Of a stretch of 64,000 nt of DNA, positions 18,931-29,400 are shown in pieces. This stretch comes from a virus, in the IMG/VR virus record IMGVR_UViG_3300027763_000036, positions 49,522-113,521 of that record. One strand, 5' to 3'. How positions within the stretch are numbered: position 1 is the first letter of the stretch; each line of letters opens with the position of its first letter. Below the pieces are notes generated by a model. It made no database searches and was not told the origin of the DNA. It was given only the letters and a program-made list of their open reading frames with translations. Both the position numbers and the translations under genes were made by a program.

Positions 18931-21900
18931 ATGGCAGAGCAAGAATTATTTGATCCTCTAGATCCACTAGGACCAGAGTATGGAAGAATAAATCAACCTA
19001 TACCAGATGCAAAAGGTTTATCTGCATTTGAAGGAGATTTAATTGATATGCCAAAAGCTAACATTCCCACAAGGAATGAATCTTTTTTTCCATCTATTGC
19101 AAATATTGAAAATTTAAATAGACCTAACAGAGAGATTAAACATAATCTTGTTAAGACTAATGCTGTTAACCCTAGTATCCCAAAGAAGCCTATTGATATA
19201 AATCAATATAATAAGTCTACTAGTCAGTATATTCAATCTTTTTTTCAAGCTAATCAGGATAAAAATAACTATGCTAAAATCTATTCATATAATGCTGGAC
19301 CAGATGGTAATGCATTCTATAAAAGATATGCTGCATATGGACAAAAGAAATTTGATGAAGTTGGTTTCTCTCCACTAAGAGATAATGAAGCAAACTTTAA
19401 TGCCAATACAACAAAATGGGAAAACTTCTCTACAATGATGGCGCATTCTTTTATTCCATTATTTACAAGAGGTTTTGTTTCTGGTCCTAAGAGTTTAGGT
19501 AAAATGCTAACAGGAGATTTTACCTCTGGAGATTTAGAAGATGCAAGAGCTTATGAAGAAGCAGCTGCTATAGGTAACTCAAGTAAAGGTGGCATTTTTG
19601 GTTTTGTTAATAATACTGTAATGAACTTTGGTTATACTGCAGGTATTATTGGTGAAGCTGTAGCAGAAGAAGCTGCAGGAGCATTATTAGCTGCACCAAC
19701 AGGTGGTAGTAGTTTAATTGCAACTACTGCAAATAACTTATTAAAAATTCCAAAACTGTTTAAAGGATTAAATTCAGCAAAGAAAGGTTATGATGCTGTA
19801 AGAAAAACATTGAAACTTACTGAATCCGTAAGTGGTGCAAGAAATTTCTGGAATGCTGCAAGATCATCTGAGTTTTTAAAGTCAAGTGTTCAAGCATTAA
19901 ATCCTTTGGAAAATACAATGCATGCATTTAGAGGTTTTAAACAAGCTGATAATTTAACTGACATGGCTATCTTATCAAAAACTGCTGGTGGATTCTACAG
20001 AGATGTTAGAAAAATAAACATGGCACTATCTGAGGCTAGACTAGAAGCTGGTATGGTGGAGAATCATGTTTATGATAAGCTTTATAATGAAGCATACATA
20101 GCAAATAATAATGAAGTACCTAATAATAAAGAGCTTGCTGAAATTGAGAAACAAGCTAAGGATGCTTCTTATGAAACTTTACTAGAGAATACAGCATTAA
20201 TATATGTAAGTAATGGTATTACATTTCACAATATTACTGGACCTAAAGGTGGTATAAGAAACTTTATTAAATCTACTACAGATGACATATATGATATTGC
20301 ATCAAGAGAGGGTAGTAAGAACTTTGGTAAAATAGGTAAAGTTGTTTATGATAGAGCGGCAAAGAAGTTTGCTATTGAAAAAAACAATTTAAAAACTTTA
20401 GCTAAAGGTTGGTTAAAAAATCCAGTATATAAATCTGTTGGAAACACCGTAGGTTACTTTAAGGCTAACTTTACAGAAGGTATTCAAGAAAACTTACAGG
20501 AAACAATTGCGGAAGCTAATGAAAGATATTTTCTTGATAGCTATAAAAGCCCTACTCTTCAGACCATGCTTTACTCTAGAGCAGCAATGCGTGCTATCAA
20601 TAGAGATAAGTTAGATTATTTCAGTGAGTCATGGGCAGAACAAAATCCTTTTACAGCAAAAGGTGCTGAAACATTTGCTTCTGGTTTTTTTATGGGGACT
20701 CTTGCGGGACCGTTAAACAGTGCAGTTCCTTTTCTTAGTTCTAACTGGAATAGAATGTTCCATAAAGAACAATATCAAAAATGGAAAGAGGCTCAAACAA
20801 CTGTTGCTCAAAATTTAGTTAGCCAACTGAATGATATGGATCTTGGAACTTTTATGTCAGAGGAAATGCAAAATCTTGGAGCTCAAGATTTAGTAGGTGC
20901 TTTAAGAGCAAGAGAAAATAAAAAAGCAGGATTAGATAGTGAAGTAGAATCTTATATATCACAAGTTCAGAAATTAAAAAATACAGGTACCTTTGGTATA
21001 TTTAAAGAAAAACTTGAAGGATTAAAAGAACTTACTGATGAAGAGTTTGCTGATGCTGTAAATATTGATTTAGAAAAAGTTCCTAAATATAGAACCCGTA
21101 TTGATAAATCTATAGCTAGATTAGATAAGATAAAAGGCCTATATGAAAGAGTGGAAAAAAAATTTCCTAATCCTATTAGTAACATAGATGATTTAGATAA
21201 AAATGATCCTAACTATGAAGAAAAAAAACTTTTAGGGAATGCTTGGAATTTAGCTACAAGAAATATGGTTTTCTTCAATGAGACCTATGATGATATACTT
21301 GAAAGAAGAGCAAAGATAGATGCAAAGTTTAATTCTAACCCTAAGTTTCAAAAGATAGATAATAAACAAAGAAATCTTTTATTCAACCCTCTTGTGCCAG
21401 AAGGACAGTTTAGTAAAGACTCTGGAGACATGGTTGAGGAAATTGACATATTAAAAAAAGAATTAGCACTAGAAAAAGAGTTAGGTAAAAATTCTAATAA
21501 GATAAAAGGTCTTGAAGAAAAAATAAAAATTACTACTGACTATGTAGAGAAGTTTAAGAATTTTGATTTATTCTTTAATAGAAGCGGATACATAGAAAAG
21601 TATGCTGAGGATATTAAAAAAGCAACTGGTAAAGATGCTACTTCAGAAGAGATAATGGAATATATGGATTCTGATCTTGGAGGAAGTTTAGATGAAAACA
21701 ATCCAACTGGGCAAAGAATTATTTCTGAGCTAAGAGACTCTTACAAAAACTATCTTAAAACTTTAGGTAAACAAAAAGGTGAGGATATATTCAGTGAAGA
21801 TCTAGATCTTACATTTGAAGCATTAATGGATTACTATAAACTTGGTCATGAGAAAGTAAACATTGCAAAATATGTAGAGCTATTTAATGACTCAGATGCT

Positions 21901-24900
21901 TTCTTAGATATAGTAAGAAGGAATACTGATTGGATGAGAGTTCAAAATGGTAGAAGAGTAAAGTATTTTGAAGATCTAATTAGATCTGAGATGGATAAAG
22001 TAAGAGCTAACGCATTACTAAATTCATTAGCTGATAAAGGCTTGTACATGAGTCTTGAGGATATGGGGAACTATATGAATAATGGTATTCCGCCTAAAGA
22101 GATTTTTAACAATATTACTAAAGAAATATATAGAATAGGTGATCCTAAGTATGCTGAGATCTATCAAGAATATTTTCAAAAAAATGATGATTTAAAGTCT
22201 GATTTAAACCCTAGAAAAACAGGAATTTTAGATGATGCATATCAAAAACAAATTGATGATTTTGAAGCTAAGAAACAAGAAGAGATAGATAAGCTTGAAA
22301 AGAAACCTACAAGAAGAGAGACTGGAGAAGTAAAAGGTAAAGATCGGAATAAAACTTTTTCAGCTACTGAGGCAAGTAATCAATTAGCTAATAATGAATA
22401 TGTAGAACTTAAGATTAACAAAGACTCAGAGCCAATAGTATTATTCAAAGATGCTGAAGGTAATATTCACATGGATGATGTTGATGGAGAACTTGTAGAT
22501 GTTAGAGATATAAAAGATAGATTCTTAGAAGGAAAAAGATATGTAGTAGAAATGCTACCAGATCCATTAGAGGTAGAAAGAATTACAAATGTCTACAATG
22601 CTAAAATAGAGGGTGTGTTTAAAGCATATGCTGCAGATAAAGATTCTGTAGATCTTGAAGTTCCATATGAAGAAGTTACTCAAGAAAGTAATCTTAATAC
22701 ACCTGACTTAATTGATTTTAGAAATTCTTTATATGTAGCATATCAAGAAGAGTATGTTGAAAATCTTTCTGCAGAACAACAAGAAGCTTTGTTAGAAGAT
22801 TCTGACTTAGATCAAGAAACATTTGAGAAGTGGTATTCTTTGCCTGAAAATAAAAAATACTTTGATGAGTATAATAATGAAAACAGACCAGCTATCTCAG
22901 AAAAGGAAACTGTCCTTAGTGTTAATGGGGTTACTGTAGATACTAAGAACAGAACCCTTGAACAATTATTTGAGATTAGAAATACACTTGCAGATAAGTT
23001 AACTATAGCAAATGAAGATATAGAGCTTCTAGATGATGAGACTGAAAAAGAAGAAAAGAAACAAGCACAAAAAGTAATAGATGCTTTAGCTTTAGATTTA
23101 AAAAATCTTAATGTTATTATTGCAGCAAGACAGTTTGCAAAATATCCAGAGGAAATAAAAGATTCTGTAAGAAGTATCCAAAAGTTATTTAAAGCCCAGG
23201 ATAAAGTTGAAAGAGTAACGCTTACAGAAGATGATGAAGTAACAGGATTAAAGAAAGGACAAAAAGCATATAGAGTAAATGGGAAGATTCATAGAAGAAT
23301 GACCCAAGCTATGCATGATGTTATTGATCAAAAATATGAGTATAAAGGACAAGAAGATGTAGATACTGTATTCAATCAAACAATAGGTAAGAATGGTTTA
23401 AATCCAGCTTCTGCAAAAGAGTTTGTAGATAGATTAAGAATACTTGCCGAAGATGATAAAAAGCTTCCAGGAACAAATAAAATATTCTTTGATAAGTTAC
23501 AAGATCAGTTATTGGTATTACCATCTAGAACTGTTGAACAGATTAAACTTGAAAATCAAAAGTCTGAAATATTAACTAAAGCAGATAAAGAAAAAGATGC
23601 TGCTAAGAAAGAAGCATTATATGAGCAAGCTGTAGAAATTCAAAATAAAATTGATGGTGTTACAGCTCCTGTTTCTACAGATGCTAAAGCTGATATAGAA
23701 AGAAAGTCTGGTGAGTCTGTAAAAGACTTTATGGAAAGACTATTTTCTAATAATTATTTTACGGAAGTATCTGGAAAACAAATATTTAGTTTAACACAAG
23801 GAAGATGGGGAGTTATTGTTAATATAGATGGTGTACAGGTACCTTTTTATCAATCTACTTCTGGTACAGATACTAAAGTAAAAGGTCAGTGGTATCCGTT
23901 TTTTGGAGATCAAGGTAATTGGGTTATAAAAGGTAATAGTGATGATTCTAATATAGGATATGGTTTCAAAGCTATACAAGATGTACAATCTTTTTTAAAT
24001 AATAATATAAAAGAAACAGATGCTATAGCCTTAAGTGGTATTATATCTAAAGAAGTTCTTCAAAATCAAAGTTCATTAAGAATGTTAGATGAATCCAAAA
24101 TAAAAGGTAATGAAAAAATATCTTTAAATAAAGAAGCAACTGCAGAAAGATTAGCTAGTGTAGCAGGTTATTCACTTGAAGAAGGAAGAAAAACTAAATC
24201 AGATTCAGAATTATTTCAGTTAGCATCTAAAAAAATATTTGCAGAACTAGCTTCTTTAGGTACAGCAGAAACAGTTGCTAAAGATAATTTTGATATTGCT
24301 ACCAAGAAGAACGGTATTAAAGATATAACAGATGTATTCTTTGCAGAACAATCTTATCAAGATGGTAGAGATGCAGGTGATTTCTTTGACTTAGCTAAAG
24401 ACTATTTAGAGTCTGGTAAAAAACCAGAGTTTAATGAAAACATAATTACAAGAGAAGCATATGATAATTTAATAGGAGTTTTAGATCCAATTAAAAGTAA
24501 GATAGAGTCTGGAGAACTATATATTGTAGGTAGAGATCTTGTTGTATATGATTCAGATATAGACCTTGGTAATGATAGAAGAGATAGAATAGCTGGGGAA
24601 ATTGACCTTATCTTAGTTGATAAAGATGGTATTTATGTTTTAGATATTAAATCTGGGGAAGCATCTAAATTTCTAAACTTTAATAATTTAAGTAGTAAAC
24701 AAAAGATATTTAGCAAAAGGAATGAGTATACTCTTCAAACAGCTGGATATGCTACTATGTTAGAAAGAATGATAGATAGAAGAGTAGCTGGTCTAGCTAT
24801 GCTTCCTATACAAAGAGCATCTAATAAAGAAACAAACCAAGTAATTGAAGTTAAGAAACCTATAAATCCTGATCTCTATGAAGAAATTAATTACAAAAGA

Positions 24901-26427
24901 GATGCAGACGGGAATATAATTCTTAGTAAAGAAATAGATCCAAAAACTGGTAAGCCATTTAATGAAAAACAATTTGAAAAAACTAAAAAGAAATACAAGT
25001 ATGATTTCTTAGTTCCTTTATATAGAGAATCTGTACAAGAAGAAATAGATAAGTTGTTTGGTAAAAAAGAAGGTAAACTTGCCCCGGGAGCTAAGAGAAC
25101 TTTATCACGTAGATATAGTTTATTTAGAAGTGCTTTAGAACAGATTACTGATGAGGAGAGTAAAGCAAACATAGATAAAATTAGAAGAGCTGAAAAACTT
25201 ATAAATGATGCTGTTGAGAAAGATGGAATAATTATACCAGATGATATTGCTAATCTACTTGCACAAAAGAAACAAGCACTAAGAGCTTATACGGGTAAAG
25301 AAGTTATTAAAAGTATAATTAAAAAATATAAAGAAGATTTATCTGACACAGAGAAAAAAGTAAAAGATCAAAAAGAAGCACTGGAAAAAATAACTAGTAA
25401 TATTTCATTTGATGATATAGATAAATCTAAACTTGAAGATGGTACTGATTTCATAGAAGAGCAATTAGCAAAAGATAAAGACTTTGCATTTTACTATAAA
25501 AAGCATGATGACTTTAAGGAAGAAGATTCTAAAGATGCTGCTGAAGTTCAAAAATTAACTATCTTAACAATGAAGGCATCTAGATTATTAACAGATCAAG
25601 ATATAGAAGATGACTTAATTGATGAGCTTACAATGGCTGATGCTTCTGAGTTAATACATGAAGGAGTTAAAAGAATTCAGTATTTAAAAACTGAAACTAC
25701 AGATAATAAAACTCTCAAGGAATTAAAAGATTATCAATCCAAAATTTCTTTGCTTACTAGAACAATAGGCCTTAATACAAATAATCTTAATATTTTAGAG
25801 ACTCTTGAAGCAGCAGAGTTTAATGCAGAACAAGGACTTATGGATCTAGCTTATGAGCAGATATCTAAAAAAATTCAGAATCTTGAGGATGAGTTAAATA
25901 GAAACTATACTAAACCAAGTCGTAGGACAGATATTAATAAAGAGCTTGTTAATTTTAATAAATTCAAAGAAGCACTAGCTCTTGCTTATGAGATACCAAT
26001 AGATATATTTGAAAATATAGTAGAAGAAGAGGAGGAAGTAATAGAAGATGAGTATGATAATGTAATTAAAGTAGGGGATACAGTTTATTCTAGAACTGGT
26101 ACTGATACAACACCATATACAGTAAAAGAAATTACTCCTAAAAATTATATTCTTAAAGATCCAAAAGGTAAAGAAATATCAGTTGAAATTAGTAAATTTG
26201 ATGAACAATACATAACAGAAAGTGAGATGAATGCTGGTGAAACTACACCTCCGGGATACAATCCTACAGAAGGTGAAAAATCTGTAATGCAAGAAAGCCA
26301 AATGTCAGTAGATGATTTCTTAAGAAAAGCTGAAGAAGATAAGGCTAAAGCTTACCAGGAAGGAGTTAGCAATACGCTTGCTCAAAATAGAGAGAACTTA
26401 TTAAATAAAACAAAAGACTGTCCATAA
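18931..26427 (+). CDS. Giant virion protein with PD-(D/E)XK nuclease domain
   Basis: 2498 residues; the ATG is preceded by AAGGAGA, a clear Shine-Dalgarno for this genome. The protein is mostly charged and helical. Hydrophobic Gly/Ala-rich segments near residues 235-260 and 580-605 could insert in a membrane. A RecB/Cas4-like PD-(D/E)XK core is visible: GEIDLIL with E1890 and D1892, YVLDIKSG with D1905 and K1907, and QTAGY with Q1936 and Y1940. Near residues 2370-2415, KVGDTVYSR followed by short strands resembles a small beta-barrel (KOW/SH3-like), which is weaker. It precedes the RNA polymerase gene with a TAATG overlap, so the proteins are probably made and packaged together. The nuclease could degrade host DNA or process incoming phage DNA. 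Confidence 0.65.
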   Translation: MAEQELFDPLDPLGPEYGRINQPIPDAKGLSAFEGDLIDMPKANIPTRNESFFPSIANIENLNRPNREIKHNLVKTNAVNPSIPKKPIDINQYNKSTSQYIQSFFQANQDKNNYAKIYSYNAGPDGNAFYKRYAAYGQKKFDEVGFSPLRDNEANFNANTTKWENFSTMMAHSFIPLFTRGFVSGPKSLGKMLTGDFTSGDLEDARAYEEAAAIGNSSKGGIFGFVNNTVMNFGYTAGIIGEAVAEEAAGALLAAPTGGSSLIATTANNLLKIPKLFKGLNSAKKGYDAVRKTLKLTESVSGARNFWNAARSSEFLKSSVQALNPLENTMHAFRGFKQADNLTDMAILSKTAGGFYRDVRKINMALSEARLEAGMVENHVYDKLYNEAYIANNNEVPNNKELAEIEKQAKDASYETLLENTALIYVSNGITFHNITGPKGGIRNFIKSTTDDIYDIASREGSKNFGKIGKVVYDRAAKKFAIEKNNLKTLAKGWLKNPVYKSVGNTVGYFKANFTEGIQENLQETIAEANERYFLDSYKSPTLQTMLYSRAAMRAINRDKLDYFSESWAEQNPFTAKGAETFASGFFMGTLAGPLNSAVPFLSSNWNRMFHKEQYQKWKEAQTTVAQNLVSQLNDMDLGTFMSEEMQNLGAQDLVGALRARENKKAGLDSEVESYISQVQKLKNTGTFGIFKEKLEGLKELTDEEFADAVNIDLEKVPKYRTRIDKSIARLDKIKGLYERVEKKFPNPISNIDDLDKNDPNYEEKKLLGNAWNLATRNMVFFNETYDDILERRAKIDAKFNSNPKFQKIDNKQRNLLFNPLVPEGQFSKDSGDMVEEIDILKKELALEKELGKNSNKIKGLEEKIKITTDYVEKFKNFDLFFNRSGYIEKYAEDIKKATGKDATSEEIMEYMDSDLGGSLDENNPTGQRIISELRDSYKNYLKTLGKQKGEDIFSEDLDLTFEALMDYYKLGHEKVNIAKYVELFNDSDAFLDIVRRNTDWMRVQNGRRVKYFEDLIRSEMDKVRANALLNSLADKGLYMSLEDMGNYMNNGIPPKEIFNNITKEIYRIGDPKYAEIYQEYFQKNDDLKSDLNPRKTGILDDAYQKQIDDFEAKKQEEIDKLEKKPTRRETGEVKGKDRNKTFSATEASNQLANNEYVELKINKDSEPIVLFKDAEGNIHMDDVDGELVDVRDIKDRFLEGKRYVVEMLPDPLEVERITNVYNAKIEGVFKAYAADKDSVDLEVPYEEVTQESNLNTPDLIDFRNSLYVAYQEEYVENLSAEQQEALLEDSDLDQETFEKWYSLPENKKYFDEYNNENRPAISEKETVLSVNGVTVDTKNRTLEQLFEIRNTLADKLTIANEDIELLDDETEKEEKKQAQKVIDALALDLKNLNVIIAARQFAKYPEEIKDSVRSIQKLFKAQDKVERVTLTEDDEVTGLKKGQKAYRVNGKIHRRMTQAMHDVIDQKYEYKGQEDVDTVFNQTIGKNGLNPASAKEFVDRLRILAEDDKKLPGTNKIFFDKLQDQLLVLPSRTVEQIKLENQKSEILTKADKEKDAAKKEALYEQAVEIQNKIDGVTAPVSTDAKADIERKSGESVKDFMERLFSNNYFTEVSGKQIFSLTQGRWGVIVNIDGVQVPFYQSTSGTDTKVKGQWYPFFGDQGNWVIKGNSDDSNIGYGFKAIQDVQSFLNNNIKETDAIALSGIISKEVLQNQSSLRMLDESKIKGNEKISLNKEATAERLASVAGYSLEEGRKTKSDSELFQLASKKIFAELASLGTAETVAKDNFDIATKKNGIKDITDVFFAEQSYQDGRDAGDFFDLAKDYLESGKKPEFNENIITREAYDNLIGVLDPIKSKIESGELYIVGRDLVVYDSDIDLGNDRRDRIAGEIDLILVDKDGIYVLDIKSGEASKFLNFNNLSSKQKIFSKRNEYTLQTAGYATMLERMIDRRVAGLAMLPIQRASNKETNQVIEVKKPINPDLYEEINYKRDADGNIILSKEIDPKTGKPFNEKQFEKTKKKYKYDFLVPLYRESVQEEIDKLFGKKEGKLAPGAKRTLSRRYSLFRSALEQITDEESKANIDKIRRAEKLINDAVEKDGIIIPDDIANLLAQKKQALRAYTGKEVIKSIIKKYKEDLSDTEKKVKDQKEALEKITSNISFDDIDKSKLEDGTDFIEEQLAKDKDFAFYYKKHDDFKEEDSKDAAEVQKLTILTMKASRLLTDQDIEDDLIDELTMADASELIHEGVKRIQYLKTETTDNKTLKELKDYQSKISLLTRTIGLNTNNLNILETLEAAEFNAEQGLMDLAYEQISKKIQNLEDELNRNYTKPSRRTDINKELVNFNKFKEALALAYEIPIDIFENIVEEEEEVIEDEYDNVIKVGDTVYSRTGTDTTPYTVKEITPKNYILKDPKGKEISVEISKFDEQYITESEMNAGETTPPGYNPTEGEKSVMQESQMSVDDFLRKAEEDKAKAYQEGVSNTLAQNRENLLNKTKDCP

Positions 26428-29400
26428 TGATAACATGTAGCATTAATAATATTGAAATTGTAAAGGCTTTATATGCAGATGTAAGTGGTGCTCTAAAGAA
26501 AGCTCAAGATTCTAAAAAAGACTTTGATCATAAGGACTATATGAAAAAGTTATTCAAAGATCTTTCTGAACAATCATCACCAGAAGTAGCTGCTAAATAT
26601 TTACAGTCTGTACCAAAAATAATCATTGATGCACAAAACAATTATTTTGAAGATCTTTTTGTTAATCTAAATGCTTTAAGTAAACTAAATCAAGATTTTA
26701 AAAATTCTGACACAGGTGTCACAGCTGTAATTAAAGAATTAGGTGATACTTCTAATCTTGGTGAAAAAAAAGATAATTTACAGAATAAAAAAAATAATTC
26801 GATTAATTTAAATCAAAATCCTGTAGCACCAAAACCAGTAGTAAGATTACCACAAAGATTTAGAACATTAACTCCTTTTGGTGGTACTTTACAATCTTAT
26901 ATTAAGATTGATCCAAATTTAAAAGAACAATCTATTACTCCTGAAAGTATAAATCAGGAGTTACTCTATATGATTAGAACCTTTGATAAGATTAAAGAAA
27001 TTCAAAATACTACTGATACACTTAATGGAGTTGTTTATGATGGAGTAAAACTTCACTTTAAGTCTATTACTCTTAGTGCATATGATAAGCCTGAAAATCA
27101 AAAATATTTAGATGCAGATACTAAAGCTTTAATTGCTAAATCAGCAAGTATAATTAATCAAGGTACAGCTCCAAAAGATGTTGTTCAAATAACTGAACTT
27201 CCTATACTTTTATTAAGTGATATAGATGGTAATGTTCTTTATTTTGATAATAATGGAAACATAACTACTGAAGATTCTGGTAAGCCAGTATATCAGTTTA
27301 TGAGAACTGTTAGAAAAGATGGAAATACTTTTTCTGTTACTAATAGATATAATACTGAAGACTTACTAATTACTCCTGAAGATTTTGCAGATGCAACATA
27401 TGATGAAGCTATAGATGGTCCAAAAGATAAATATTTAGTATCTGTAAAAGAAATGATGCAAAAAGAAATGTCAGACTTATATGACATTCAACAAAGAGTA
27501 ATTTCTGGACAAGAGATGATACTTCCTATTACAGGAATTAGTAATGGTATACCCGCAAATTTGTCTGCTACAAAAATAACTTTGAGCAACTTATTAAATT
27601 TGCCAACACTAAATGCAAATCCTATTGGTGTAATTAAAACAATTAGAACAATACCTATTGCACAAGATGGATTTAATACTGGTTCAGCTTTTATTCAGTT
27701 GAATGGTAATAAATTTTTTATTGAAAGACCTTTAATAACACAAGACTTAGCAGTTGAGATTGCTGATGTTTTAACTAATCCTAATATTTCTAATGCTGCA
27801 AAACAAGAATATACAGATCAGTTTTTAAAGGGATACTCCACAAATAATTCAAGTAAAAAATTTACCTTAATATATTCTAAAAATGGTAAATCAATTTACT
27901 TTAATATGTTTGAAAAGTTTTATCAAACAGATCCAAAAGATATAAAAGAAAAACTAGACTTACACTCCTCATATTTAAAAACATTAGATCAATCACAAAT
28001 TGATAAGTATAAGGAAACAATTATAAAGTATTTAACTAAAGAAGGGACTAAAGCTAATCAAGGAAGAATAAATATAATATTTCAAAATGCAGCTTTAGAG
28101 AGTGGTAAGTACACAAGGTTAAATGATGCTGGTACTGGATTTAATAGAAATGCTGATTATCATACTTTCCTTACAACTACAGATTCTGAAATTTCTTTAA
28201 CTAATGCTGATCCTGGATTCTATAATTATGTAGTTAATTTTACAACATTTGATACACCTGTTGGAGAGTTTATTAATGCTGAGAAGAATGAAAAAGATTC
28301 TAAGCTTATAGATGCTGAGTTAAATAGAGTAATTGGAAATGCATTATCAAACGAATATAAGGCTAAAGTTAAACAAGAAGATCCTACTCAACAAAGACCT
28401 TATGATAGTTTTTTAGTCACTAGATACTTAAGAGATCAGATATCTACTGTCTATAACAAATCACAGAGCAAAACTTTTGTGCAAGGTCTTATAGATGCAT
28501 TAAAGGGTCCGTTATATAGTTACTTGCATTTACGTGACGCACAAATAAAGATTCTTCAGGACAAATTAAATATAACTAATTTCCAAACTGTTACACCTGC
28601 ACCAACTGCTAAGCCTCCTGTTCAAGAGGAAATAGTAGATGTAATAGAAGTTCTAGGAGCAGAATCTCCACAAGACAATACTGTAGTTAATAGAATATTT
28701 AATGAAGATACTACAGAAGATGATAGTATATTTTTTGATAGAGCTGGTATTAAAAAAGAGTTTATTAATCCATTAAAAATTGTACAAGCTAAGATATGGT
28801 GGAATAGTAAAAAAATGGAGCCAATGAGAAAACTCATAGAGTTTGACCGTATGCTTAACATTGTAAACTCAGATAGTTATGCAAGATTTATTGTAGCTGG
28901 AGCTACTCTTGCTGACACAGGTACATTAGGTACTATATTAGTTAATAAAGAGAAAGGTACAGTATTTCAAAACCTTACAATTTATCATGAGGCATGGCAC
29001 GTATTCTCTCAGTTGTTCTTAACTAAAAAACAAAAGTCAGATTTATATAACGAGCTACTCAATTATACAGATGCTAAAGGAAATACTCCTTATGCAAAGA
29101 TGAGTCTTAGAGAATTAGAGGAGATGCTTGCAGAAGATTTCCGTAACTATGTTAAAACAGGTAAAGCAAAACAAGGTGCTCAAAAAAGAAATAGTTTATT
29201 CAGAAAAATAGTTGAGTTCTTAAAACAACTATTTGGTAAAGTATTAAAGAAATTTAAAAAACAAGAAATTGTAATTAATAGTCTTAACTCGCCAATGGCA
29301 GCAAGATTATTTAATGAATTATACATAGGAGAATTTAATAAGTATTCTCCTAGTATAACTAATCAAATGTTTACTAAGCTAGATAGAGGACCAAGACAAA

